Source of the DNA: Stenotrophomonas maltophilia
GTDB lineage: Bacteria > Pseudomonadota > Gammaproteobacteria > Xanthomonadales > Xanthomonadaceae
NCBI RefSeq assembly: GCF_004684085.1
Contig: NZ_SRHZ01000029.1
Location: 124,001-188,000 of the forward strand
Length of the DNA: 64,000 nucleotides
Direction of reading: 5' to 3'
Shown here: piece after piece, positions 8,357-16,309 of the stretch
Position numbering within the stretch: position 1 is the first letter of the stretch
Layout: the number at the start of each line of letters is the position of its first letter
Translations under genes and position numbers: made by a program
The notes under the pieces: model-generated
The model's input: only the letters and a program-made list of their open reading frames with translations
Databases searched by the model: none
Told to the model about the DNA's origin: nothing

Positions 8357-9979
8357 ATGCACCGGTATATCGTCTACGTGCTCGCCATCTTGATGTTCCC
8401 GATCTGCCTGTGGCTGGCCATGATATGGCCGGCCTGGTACTGGGGCGTCGGCCTGACTGCCGCGATGGTGGCGCTGGGGACCTGGGACCTGCTGCAGAAG
8501 CGCAGCACGCTGCGCCGCAACTACCCGGTGATGGCGCACTTCCGCTACGGCCTGGAATCGATTGGTCCGGAAATCCGCCAGTACTTCGTGCAGAGCGATC
8601 TGGAAGACGTTCCGTTCTCGCGGCAGCAGCGCGCGCTGATCTACCAGCGCGCCAAGAACGAAATGGACACGGTGCCGTTCGGTACCCTGCGCAGCACCTA
8701 TGCGGTGGACTATGAGTGGATCAACCACTCGCTGGCGCCGACCGCCATCGCCAAGCACGATTTCCGCGTGCTGATCGGTGCCAGCTGTGCCAAGCCCTAT
8801 TCGGCCAGTGTGTTCAATATCTCGGCGATGAGCTTTGGCTCGTTGTCGGCCAATGCGATCCGCGCGCTGAACGAGGGTGCGCGCCGCGGTGGCTTCTACC
8901 ACGACACCGGCGAAGGTTCGATCTCGCCGTACCACCGTGAGATGGGAGGCGACCTGGTGTGGGAGATCGGCTCGGGTTACTTCGGGTGCCGTGACGAGAA
9001 GGGCGGTTTCAGCGAAGAGCGCTTCGTTGCCAACGCCACGCATGACCAGGTCAAGATGATCGAGATCAAGCTGTCGCAGGGCGCCAAGCCCGGCCACGGT
9101 GGCGTGCTGCCGGCACCGAAGGTGACCGCCGAGATATCGGTGACCCGTGGCGTGCCGATGGGGGTGGATTGCGTGTCACCATCGCGTCACTCGGCGTTTT
9201 CGACGCCGGTCGAACTACTGCAGTTCGTGGCCCGCCTGCGCGAGCTGTCCGGTGGCAAGCCGGTGGGATTCAAACTGGCGATCGGCCACCCGTGGGAATG
9301 GTTCGGCATTGCCAAGGCCATGCAGGAAACCGGCCTGCTGCCGGACTTCATCGTGGTCGATGGTGCCGAGGGCGGCACCGGTGCGGCACCAGCGGAGTTC
9401 GTCGACCATGTCGGCGTGCCGATGCACGAGGCGCTGCTGCTGGTGCATAACACTCTGGTCGGCCTCGACCTGCGCGATCGCATCCGGATCGGCGCGGCGG
9501 GCAAGATCACCAGTGCCTTCGACATCGCGCGCACCATCGCGCTCGGTGCCGACTGGTGCAATGCCGGGCGTGGCTTCATGTTTGCGCTGGGCTGCATTCA
9601 ATCGCTGAGCTGCCACACCGACAAATGCCCGACCGGCATCGCGACCCAGGACCCGGCACGCTGGAAGCACCTGGATGCGCCGGACAAGGCGATGCGTGTG
9701 TACAGCTACCACGAACACACGCTGCACGCCTTGAAGGAACTGCTCTGCGCTGCTGGCCTGAATGACCCGGCGGAGCTTGGCCCGGAGCACATCCTGCGTC
9801 GTGTTTCGCCGGTGGAGATCCGTTCGCTGGCCTCCCTGTACCGCTATCTGGAACCGGGTGAGCTGCTGCACAAAGTGCCGGACCACGCGGTGTTCCATGC
9901 ATTCTGGGCCGATGCTCGCAGCGACTCGTTCCAGCCGCCGCCGAAGATCCAGGCGTTGCGCGCCAGTAAGTCGCGGTAA
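8357..9979 (+). CDS. membrane-anchored FMN glutamate-synthase-like protein
   Basis: A 540-residue protein with two N-terminal membrane helices (about 3-22 and 25-45), then a glutamate synthase alpha-barrel-type FMN domain. Visible motifs include SAMSFGSLSANAIRALN, GGFYHDTGEGSISPYH, KPGHGGVLP, VDGAEGGTGAAP and a Cys cluster GCIQSLSCHTDKCPTG that in glutamate synthase binds a 3Fe-4S centre. It has no amidotransferase domain, so it is not a full GltB. It belongs to the FMN-binding glutamate synthase family, which is widespread in Proteobacteria with unclear substrate. ATG 8357 follows a GAGG. It stands alone between the dehydrogenase and a repeat. Confidence 0.85.
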   Translation: MHRYIVYVLAILMFPICLWLAMIWPAWYWGVGLTAAMVALGTWDLLQKRSTLRRNYPVMAHFRYGLESIGPEIRQYFVQSDLEDVPFSRQQRALIYQRAKNEMDTVPFGTLRSTYAVDYEWINHSLAPTAIAKHDFRVLIGASCAKPYSASVFNISAMSFGSLSANAIRALNEGARRGGFYHDTGEGSISPYHREMGGDLVWEIGSGYFGCRDEKGGFSEERFVANATHDQVKMIEIKLSQGAKPGHGGVLPAPKVTAEISVTRGVPMGVDCVSPSRHSAFSTPVELLQFVARLRELSGGKPVGFKLAIGHPWEWFGIAKAMQETGLLPDFIVVDGAEGGTGAAPAEFVDHVGVPMHEALLLVHNTLVGLDLRDRIRIGAAGKITSAFDIARTIALGADWCNAGRGFMFALGCIQSLSCHTDKCPTGIATQDPARWKHLDAPDKAMRVYSYHEHTLHALKELLCAAGLNDPAELGPEHILRRVSPVEIRSLASLYRYLEPGELLHKVPDHAVFHAFWADARSDSFQPPPKIQALRASKSR

Positions 9980-9986
9980 CGATTGC

Positions 9987-10070
9987 GTAGAGTCGAGCCA
10001 TGCCCGACTGCCTTTCGATCAGGCATCGCGACGTTGGAACGAAGAACAGTCGAGCATGGCTCGACGCTAC
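9987..10070. repeat. SMAG palindromic repeat, inverted pair
   Basis: A GTAG-headed unit (GTCGAGCCATGCCCGAC core) at 9987-10009 faces an opposite unit ending CTAC at 10048-10070 (GTCGAGCATGGCTCGAC core). This is the head-to-head dimer form of the S. maltophilia SMAG (REP-type) family. It lies 12 bases before the GNAT start. Confidence 0.85.
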
Positions 10071-10081
10071 AAGGAGGCGCC

Positions 10082-10543
10082 ATGCAGTTCAGAACCGGCA
10101 CCATGGATGATGTAGCCATGCTGTGGGCCCTGCGCACGCGCTGCGTGCGCGAAACCTGCAGCAGCCATTACCCGCCGGAGGTGATCACCCCTTGGTCGGC
10201 CTCGCCGCCGCCGGCGCAGTACGCGCGATTGCTGGGGCAGGGCGGTTGCGTGGTGGCCGAGGACGGGCAGGGCGACCTGCTGGGCTTCGGCGTGTTCGAT
10301 ACCGATGCCAATGAAGTCGATGCGTTGTTCGTCGACCCGGATCGAGGCGGCAAGGGCATTGGTCAGGCGCTGATGCAGCGCCTGCTGGCGTTGGCCGACC
10401 ACGAGCGCGACGTGGTGCTGTCGGCCTCGCTCAACGCCGTGGCGTTCTACCAGCGACAGGGTTTCATCAGCGTGCGCGAAGAGGCCTACCCGCATCCCAG
10501 CGGCGTGGCGCTGGCCTCAGTGAGCATGCGCCGGCCGTGGTGA
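10082..10543 (+). CDS. GNAT family N-acetyltransferase
   Basis: A 153-residue GNAT protein. The acetyl-CoA binding motif A appears as VDPDRGGKGIGQALMQRLL near residues 81-99, followed by an LSASLNAVAFYQRQGF segment typical of motif B (AxxFYxxxGF). The start at 10082 is chosen because a perfect AGGAGG lies upstream (10072-10077). The substrate cannot be told from sequence. It is convergent with the flavoprotein gene, with only an SMAG hairpin between. Confidence 0.85.
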   Translation: MQFRTGTMDDVAMLWALRTRCVRETCSSHYPPEVITPWSASPPPAQYARLLGQGGCVVAEDGQGDLLGFGVFDTDANEVDALFVDPDRGGKGIGQALMQRLLALADHERDVVLSASLNAVAFYQRQGFISVREEAYPHPSGVALASVSMRRPW

Positions 10544-10544
10544 T

Positions 10545-10570
10545 GTAGCGTCGAGCTTGCTCGACTCTAC
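10545..10570. repeat. SMAG palindromic repeat between convergent genes
   Basis: GTAG and CTAC ends flank GTCGAGC-TT-GCTCGAC. It lies just after the GNAT stop and before the convergent flavoprotein stop, so the RNA hairpin could work as a bidirectional terminator or 3'-end protector. Confidence 0.85.
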
Positions 10571-10580
10571 AGGGCAGGTC

Positions 10581-11828
10581 CTACCGCTCCGCCAACCACC
10601 CGATCACGCCTTCCGCCGCACGCAGGCCGCTGGCGAAGCACGCGGTAAGCAGGTAGCCCCCGGTCGGTGCTTCCCAGTCCAGCATCTCGCCGGCACAGAA
10701 CACGCCGGGCAGTGCCCGCAGCATCAGGCCCTCATCCATCGCATCCATGCGTACACCGCCGGCGGTGCTGATCACTTCGGCCATCGGTCGCGGCCGCAGC
10801 AGGCGCAAGGGCAGCCGCTTGAGCGTGGCCACCACGGCCGTCAGATCGTTGCCTGCGCCCTTGCCGAGGAGCTCGAATACCAGCGCGGCCTTCACCGCAT
10901 CCAGCCCCGCGTTGCGGCGCAGATGCTCGCCGAAGCTGCGGCCCTTGCGTGGGCGCGACAGATCGGCCAGCAGGCGTGCCTCGTCGCGGCCTGGCACCAG
11001 GTCCAGCCACAGCATCGCGTGACCGTCGCGGTTGATGGTTTCGCGCAGATCGGCGGCCAGCGCATAGACCAGGCTGCCTTCGATGCCGTACTCGCTGGCC
11101 ACGCACTCGCCCTGCAGGGACTGCGGCTGGCCATCCAGGTCGATCCAGTGTGCGACCACCGGCTTCAGCGGCGCGCCGGCATTGCGCTGGGCAAAGAACG
11201 GTGTCCACCCGATGTCGAAGCCGCAGTTGGCCGACTGCAGCGGGGCGATGCCCACCCCGCGTGCCTGCAGGGGCGCGACCCAGGCACCGTCGCTGCCCAG
11301 CTGCGGCCAGCTGCCGCCACCGACGGCGAGCACGGTGGCATCGGCATGTACTTCAACGGCGCCTTCTTCTGTTTCGAAGCGCAGGGCACCGTCGTCACTC
11401 CAGCCGATCCAGCGATGGTTGGCGTGCAGGCGCACACCCTGTTCCTTCAGGCGGCGCACCCAGCCGCGCAGCAACGGGGCTGCCTTGCGGTCCACCGGGA
11501 ACACGCGACCGGAGCTGCCGACGTAGGTTTCCACGCCGAAGCCGGCGGCCCAGTCGCGCAGTGCCTGCGCGTCGAATCCATCCAGCCAGCGGCCGACCGA
11601 GGCCGTCTGCTCGCGGTAACGGCTGTCAAACAGCGGACGCGGATCGGAGTGGGTGAGGTTGAGCCCGCCCTTGCCGGCGATCAGGAACTTGCGGCCGGGC
11701 GAACCCTTGCCCTCATAGACGTCTACGTCCAGTCCGGCCACGCGCAGCCGCTCGGCAGCGAACAGGCCGGCCGGGCCACCGCCGACAACGGCGACCCGTT
11801 GAGCAATTGCGGTATTACGGTTTGACAT
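10581..11828 (-). CDS. BaiN/RdsA-type NAD(P)/FAD-dependent oxidoreductase (TIGR03862-like)
   Basis: A 415-residue flavoprotein of the HI0933/BaiN group. The N-terminal GGGPAGLFAAERL binds FAD; GRKFLIAGKGGLNLTHSD near residues 45-62 and VLAVGGGSWPQLGSDG near 166-181 are family hallmarks, and AGGVRMDAMDE with FCAGEMLDWEAPTGGY ends the second FAD-contacting part. Physiological substrates of this group are largely unknown. Its ATG overlaps the stop of the upstream FKBP gene by 14 bases, so the two are probably co-translated. Confidence 0.9.
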   Translation of the reverse strand: MSNRNTAIAQRVAVVGGGPAGLFAAERLRVAGLDVDVYEGKGSPGRKFLIAGKGGLNLTHSDPRPLFDSRYREQTASVGRWLDGFDAQALRDWAAGFGVETYVGSSGRVFPVDRKAAPLLRGWVRRLKEQGVRLHANHRWIGWSDDGALRFETEEGAVEVHADATVLAVGGGSWPQLGSDGAWVAPLQARGVGIAPLQSANCGFDIGWTPFFAQRNAGAPLKPVVAHWIDLDGQPQSLQGECVASEYGIEGSLVYALAADLRETINRDGHAMLWLDLVPGRDEARLLADLSRPRKGRSFGEHLRRNAGLDAVKAALVFELLGKGAGNDLTAVVATLKRLPLRLLRPRPMAEVISTAGGVRMDAMDEGLMLRALPGVFCAGEMLDWEAPTGGYLLTACFASGLRAAEGVIGWLAER

Positions 11829-12249
11829 CGAGCAGCTCGACGTCGAACACCAGCGACGAGCCGGCCGGGATCGGGCCGACGCGGCGGTCGCCGTAACCGT
11901 AGTCCGGCGGGATCATCAGGGTGCGCTTGCCACCGACCTTCATGCCGGCCACACCCTCATCCCAGCCACGGATGACCTGGCCCGCGCCGAGCGCGAAGGT
12001 GAACGGTTCGCCACGGCTGACCGAGCTGTCGAAGGTCTTGCCGTGCTTGGTCTCGGTGCGGCTGTCGTAGATCCAGCCGGTGTAGTGCACGGTCACCTTG
12101 TTGCCGGAAACGGCTTCGGCACCGGTGCCGGGTACGGTATCGATGCGCTCGAAGGTGGTCAGGGTGCCGCCCGGCGGCGGACCGGCGGGTTCGCTCGAAC
12201 AGCCAACGGCGGCGAGGGACAGCAGCAGGGGAAGCAGCAGGCGGCGCAT
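11815..12249 (-). CDS. FKBP-type peptidyl-prolyl isomerase lipoprotein
   Basis: A 144-residue exported FKBP. Residues 1-20 (MRRLLLPLLLSLAAVGCSSE) form a lipoprotein signal with lipobox AAVGC, so it should be lipid-anchored facing the periplasm. The FKBP domain follows with VTVHYTGWIYD, FDSSVSRGEPFTFALGAGQVIRGWDEGV (read in parts) and the YGYGDR segment of the active-site rim. It catalyses cis-trans isomerisation of X-Pro bonds in folding proteins. The start at 12249 is chosen over an in-frame upstream codon because it opens the signal peptide. The stop overlaps the start of the flavoprotein gene. Confidence 0.92.
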   Translation of the reverse strand: MRRLLLPLLLSLAAVGCSSEPAGPPPGGTLTTFERIDTVPGTGAEAVSGNKVTVHYTGWIYDSRTETKHGKTFDSSVSRGEPFTFALGAGQVIRGWDEGVAGMKVGGKRTLMIPPDYGYGDRRVGPIPAGSSLVFDVELLDVKP

Positions 12250-12319
12250 CGGGCGTCTCCGGAAGGGCGCAGGGCGAGGGCGGCAAGGGTAGCGCATCGG
12301 CGCCGGGTATCATGGGCGC

Positions 12320-12685
12320 ATGGCAAAACTCCTGCTCAATCTGCGCAACGTCGGCGACGACGAATATGCCGATGTCTGCACGCTGCTCGACCAGCACGGC
12401 ATCGCCTGGTATCGCACCGAACCCAGCCCCTGGGGCATTTCCAACGGTGGCCTGTGGCTGAGCGAGGATGCCGACCATCCCCGCGCCAAGGCGCTGATGG
12501 CTGATTACCAGGCCGAACGCGGGCCCCGCATCCGTGCCGAGCGCGAGCAGGCCCTGCGCGATGGCACCGGCGAGACCTTCGGCAGCCTGCTGCGGCGGCG
12601 GCCGGTGTATGTGGTGCTCGTGTTGTTGGCAATGGCCGCTGCAGCGGCTCTGGTACTGCTGCCGTTCGTACTGCTGCGGGGGTAG
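12320..12685 (+). CDS. DUF6164-like small membrane protein
   Basis: A 121-residue protein with a soluble N-terminal domain (about 1-75) similar to the conserved unknown family DUF6164 (RNVGDDEYADVCTLLDQHGIAWY, PSPWGISNGGLW, read in parts) and one C-terminal membrane helix (about 94-118). The soluble part resembles a signal-transducing DUF2007-like alpha/beta module. The function is unknown. It is divergent from the FKBP gene. Confidence 0.7.
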   Translation: MAKLLLNLRNVGDDEYADVCTLLDQHGIAWYRTEPSPWGISNGGLWLSEDADHPRAKALMADYQAERGPRIRAEREQALRDGTGETFGSLLRRRPVYVVLVLLAMAAAAALVLLPFVLLRG

Positions 12686-12692
12686 GGGGGGG

Positions 12693-12732
12693 CGGCCGGG
12701 TTGCACCCGGCACCCGCAGAGGCAACTGCAAT
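12693..12732 (-). repeat. partial copy of the CTCTGCGGGTGC hairpin element
   Basis: Read on the minus strand this is TTGCCTCTGCGGGTGC followed by the stem GCCGGGT/ACCCGGC. The same tail ends two larger elements at 19780-20037 and 40635-40804. Only the tail is present here. It lies in the DUF6164-trhO gap. Confidence 0.6.
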
Positions 12733-12765
12733 GGGGCCTCTGGCCCCTGAGCCTGTGGAGCTGCA

Positions 12766-12788
12766 GTAGATCCAGGCCATGCGTGGAT
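12766..12788 (+). repeat. degenerate SMAG unit
   Basis: GTAG followed by ATCCAGGC-CAT-GCGTGGAT, with one mismatch in the stem compared with the ATCCACGC type common in this window. It lies upstream of trhO. Confidence 0.7.
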
Positions 12789-12835
12789 GAACGGGTAAAT
12801 CTGCTCCTGGGGCGGTCTGGCGCTAAAATGGCGGG

Positions 12836-13603
12836 ATGATCGCCAATACCGCTGCCTACCATTTCGCCGTCATTGACGCTCCCCAGGCCCTGTGCGACCA
12901 GTTGCTGGCGCGTGCCGAGGCGGCGCAGCTGCGGGGCACGATCCTGGTGGCGGGCGAGGGTCTGAATCTGTTCCTGGCGGGTGCGCCGGAGGCGATCGAG
13001 GACTTCTACGCAGCGCTGCATGCCGATGCGCGCTTTGCCGATATGCGGGTCAAGACCAGCCTCAGCGAGCACCAGCCGTTCGCGCGGCTGAAGGCCAAGG
13101 TCAAGGACGAGATCATCAGCTTCCGCCGCGATGACGGCCAGCCGCTGGAGTATCCGCGTGCACCGGCGGTTGATCCGGCAACCGTGCAGCGCTGGTTGCG
13201 GCAGGGGCACGACGATGCCGGCAAGCCGGTGGTGATGCTCGATACGCGCAATCTGCAGGAAGTGGAGTACGGCACGTTCAAGGATGCGCTGGTGCTGCCC
13301 ATCCACAAGTTCACCGACCTGCCCGAGGCGTTGGCGCCGCATCGCGAAGCGCTGAAGGACAGCACCGTGGTCAGTTTCTGCACCGGCGGCATCCGCTGCG
13401 AGAAGGCTGCGCTGTGGATGGTCAACGATGGCATGGACAACGTGCTGCAGCTCGACGGCGGCATTCTCGGCTACTTCGAGGAGGTGGGCGGTGAAGGCTA
13501 CGAGGGCCGCTGCTTCGTGTTCGACGAGCGCGTGGCGCTGGATGCCGAACTGCAGCCGATGATCGACCAGGCGCTGGCCGAGCCGCGCCCCAGCGCGTTC
13601 TGA
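12836..13603 (+). CDS. trhO: tRNA uridine(34) hydroxylase / rhodanese-like TrhO
   Basis: A 255-residue protein of the TrhO (YceA) family, which uses oxygen to hydroxylate wobble U34 in tRNA on the route to 5-(carboxy)methoxyuridine. An N-terminal alpha/beta domain (GTILVAGEGLNLFLAG, VKTSLSEHQPFARLK) precedes a rhodanese domain (VMLDTRNLQEVEYGTF) with the catalytic loop CTGGIRCEKA, Cys182. It lacks the roughly 90-residue C-terminal extension of the E. coli protein, as is usual for short homologues. Confidence 0.9.
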   Translation: MIANTAAYHFAVIDAPQALCDQLLARAEAAQLRGTILVAGEGLNLFLAGAPEAIEDFYAALHADARFADMRVKTSLSEHQPFARLKAKVKDEIISFRRDDGQPLEYPRAPAVDPATVQRWLRQGHDDAGKPVVMLDTRNLQEVEYGTFKDALVLPIHKFTDLPEALAPHREALKDSTVVSFCTGGIRCEKAALWMVNDGMDNVLQLDGGILGYFEEVGGEGYEGRCFVFDERVALDAELQPMIDQALAEPRPSAF

Positions 13604-13613
13604 CGCTTCCCCG

Positions 13614-13675
13614 GTAGAGCCGGCCGCTGGCCGGCTGCCAGGTCGCTTTGCCTGCCGGCCAGCGGCCGGCACTAC
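13614..13675. repeat. SMAG repeat dimer (GCCGGCCGCTGGCCGGC type)
   Basis: Two inverted GTAG/CTAC units with the CCGGCCGCTGGCCGG core face each other over a short linker, forming a long stem 10 bases after trhO. Confidence 0.85.
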
Positions 13676-13777
13676 CGGATCAAGCGCAGTGGGGCCCTGA
13701 ACCCGGCCCGCGGGAATCAGCATCCCGCCATCGTCACTGGCCGCGGCGCCCGGCCGACCCCATGCATGGGGGATCCT

Positions 13778-14791
<1,014 letters not shown>

Positions 14792-14831
14792 ACAATTGCG
14801 TCACGGCCCATTGCAGCCGAACCGCGTCTGA

Positions 14832-14858
14832 TGGGGGCTCATACCGATGGAGCCCCCA
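14832..14858 (+). promoter_or_regulatory. hairpin covering the ribosome binding site
   Basis: Perfect 9-bp stem TGGGGGCTC (14832-14840) with GAGCCCCCA (14850-14858) and a 9-base loop. The Shine-Dalgarno GGAG (14849-14852) is mostly inside the stem, and the ATG starts at 14860, two bases after it. The fold would block translation unless opened. It might instead act as a terminator for the upstream gene, but no T-tract follows. Confidence 0.55.
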
Positions 14859-14859
14859 C

Positions 14860-15357
14860 ATGGCTGATACCCGCGCCGAACACATTGCCCAACTCGCCGA
14901 GCTGATCAAGGACGTGGAGGTGGCGATGTTCACCACCACTGGCGTCGACGGACGGCTCTACAGCCGGCCGCTGGCCACCCAGCAGGTCACCTTCGACGGT
15001 GACCTGTGGTTCGTCATCACTGCCGACAGCCCGAAGGTCGCCGAGATCGCGCTCGATCCGCACGTCAACGTTGCCTACGCCTCGCCTTCAAAGAACACCT
15101 ATGTGTCGGTTGCAGGACGCGCTGGCATCGTCGATGACCGGGAGAAGATCGAGGAGCTGTGGTCGCCGGCGATGAAACTGTTCTTCCCCGGTGGCAAGGA
15201 CGATCCCAATCTGCGCCTGATCCACGTGCGTGCCGATTCGGCAGAGTACTGGAATGGCCCGGGTACGCTGCTGGGCAAGGCATTGAGCTTCGTGCTGTCG
15301 GCGGTGCAGGACGAGCCGGGGCAGCTCGCCGACAACGGATTCATCGACCTGCGTTGA
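14860..15357 (+). CDS. PNPOx-like flavin protein, general stress protein 26 family
   Basis: A 165-residue split-barrel protein of the pyridoxamine 5'-phosphate oxidase-like group (GSP26 type). It has TTTGVDGRLYSRPLATQ, GDLWFVITADSPKVAEIA, NVAYASPSKNTYVSVAGRA and LFFPGGKDDPNLRLIHVRA. Relatives bind FMN or FAD and several are stress-induced; the reaction is unknown. A hairpin occludes its ribosome binding site. Its last ten codons (ADNGFIDLR plus stop) are repeated downstream in a 62-bp tandem repeat. Confidence 0.88.
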   Translation: MADTRAEHIAQLAELIKDVEVAMFTTTGVDGRLYSRPLATQQVTFDGDLWFVITADSPKVAEIALDPHVNVAYASPSKNTYVSVAGRAGIVDDREKIEELWSPAMKLFFPGGKDDPNLRLIHVRADSAEYWNGPGTLLGKALSFVLSAVQDEPGQLADNGFIDLR

Positions 15358-15513
15358 TTGCTCCATCCACGCATGGCGTGGATCTACTGGCCGACAACGG
15401 GTTCATCGACCTGCGTTGATCGCTCCATCCACGCATGGCGTGGATCTACTGGCCGACAACGGATTCATCGACCTGCATCGATCGCTCCATCCACGCATGG
15501 CGTGGATCTACCG
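15328..15513. repeat. 62-bp tandem repeat x3: gene 3' end plus SMAG unit
   Basis: Units start at 15328, 15390 and 15452, exactly 62 bases apart. Each begins GCCGACAACGG, encodes the C-terminal ADNGFIDL of the PNPOx-like gene and ends with a reverse SMAG unit (ATCCACGCATGGCGTGGATCTAC core, in parts). Unit 1 contains the real gene end; units 2 and 3 are downstream duplicates. Differences are few (ATT to CGC after the stop, CGTTGA to CATCGA in unit 3). Confidence 0.92.
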
Positions 15514-15536
15514 CGTGACGCGCGTGCCTGGCTTCA

Positions 15537-15638
15537 GTAGATCCACGCCATGCGTGGATGACAGACGGCCGGTGAGGATGGTGCCGGCCGCTGGCCGCAA
15601 TCCTGGAAACGTGGCCGCCGGCCAGCGGCCGGCTCTAC
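15537..15638. repeat. SMAG units between convergent genes
   Basis: A forward unit GTAG-ATCCACGCCATGCGTGGAT lies at 15537-15559, then a degenerate pair of the CCGGCC type near 15581-15596 and 15617-15638. With the preceding tandem repeat they fill the gap before the convergent exoD-like gene. Confidence 0.8.
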
Positions 15639-15649
15639 CGGATTGCGGC

Positions 15650-16309
15650 TCAGAACCAGCGCTGGAACAGTTCCACCGTATAGCCCACCAGCTGCCCCGA
15701 ACTGAAACCGAAGAAGGCGATGGCCGCCAACGCTGCGATCCAGTTGAAGAGCATCAGCGCGCCATCGCGTTCCAGCAACGCCAGCGAGAACAGCAGCAGC
15801 TGGAAGCCGAACAGGAAATTGGTGAAGGGAATCGGCAGCGACAGCAGCAGGCCCAGCAGCACCAGCAGCAGGCCGCTGAAGGCCTGCGCCGATACGGGTG
15901 TCAGCAGCTGCGGCAGCCGCGGCTTCAGCATCCGGTCCAGCCGCCGCAGCGGGCGGTCGATACGGTCGAGGAAGCGGTGCATGGTGCTGCGCTTGGGCCC
16001 GCGGCGGGCAATGAAACCTGGCAGCCAGGGCCGGCGCAGGCAGCACAGCATCTGCACGCCGATCAGGATCACCAGCGGGCCGCTGACTGCGCCGCCCATG
16101 CCCGGAATCGGGATGAACGACGGCAGGATCGCAACGAACAGGAACACGCCGAACGCGCTCTGCTGCAGGTTGCACAGGATCTGGCCCAGCGGCATGTGCT
16201 CGGCCGGGTCGCCGGAGGCGAACATCTCCAGCAGGGTACGGATGCCCTCGTTGCGGTAGGTCGGGCGCTGTTCGCCCGGACCCTGTCCGGCCTCAGGCGG
16301 TGAGCTCAT
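15650..16309 (-). CDS. ExoD-family membrane protein
   Basis: A 219-residue inner-membrane protein of the ExoD family, named for a Rhizobium exopolysaccharide and alkali-sensitivity gene; the molecular role is unsettled. It has about four hydrophobic stretches (ILPSFIPIPGMGG area, LVILIGVQMLCCL, GLLLVLLGLLLSLPIPFTNF and the last 50 residues) and the family P-x-P-G-M segment. The start MSSPPEAGQG at 16309 is used because upstream frame is antisense to the neighbour. It overlaps the end of the upstream CorC-type gene by 17 bases, so the two form an operon. Confidence 0.85.
   Translation of the reverse strand: MSSPPEAGQGPGEQRPTYRNEGIRTLLEMFASGDPAEHMPLGQILCNLQQSAFGVFLFVAILPSFIPIPGMGGAVSGPLVILIGVQMLCCLRRPWLPGFIARRGPKRSTMHRFLDRIDRPLRRLDRMLKPRLPQLLTPVSAQAFSGLLLVLLGLLLSLPIPFTNFLFGFQLLLFSLALLERDGALMLFNWIAALAAIAFFGFSSGQLVGYTVELFQRWF

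Noticed and set aside
6814-8358. Minus-strand open frame opposite the sugar dehydrogenase
   Set aside because: His/Gln/Arg-rich shadow without motifs, against a gene with full family signatures.
13612-13680. Strong stem after trhO as a simple rho-independent terminator
   Set aside because: No T-tract, and both halves are complete SMAG units, so it is listed as a repeat, though it may still stop transcription.
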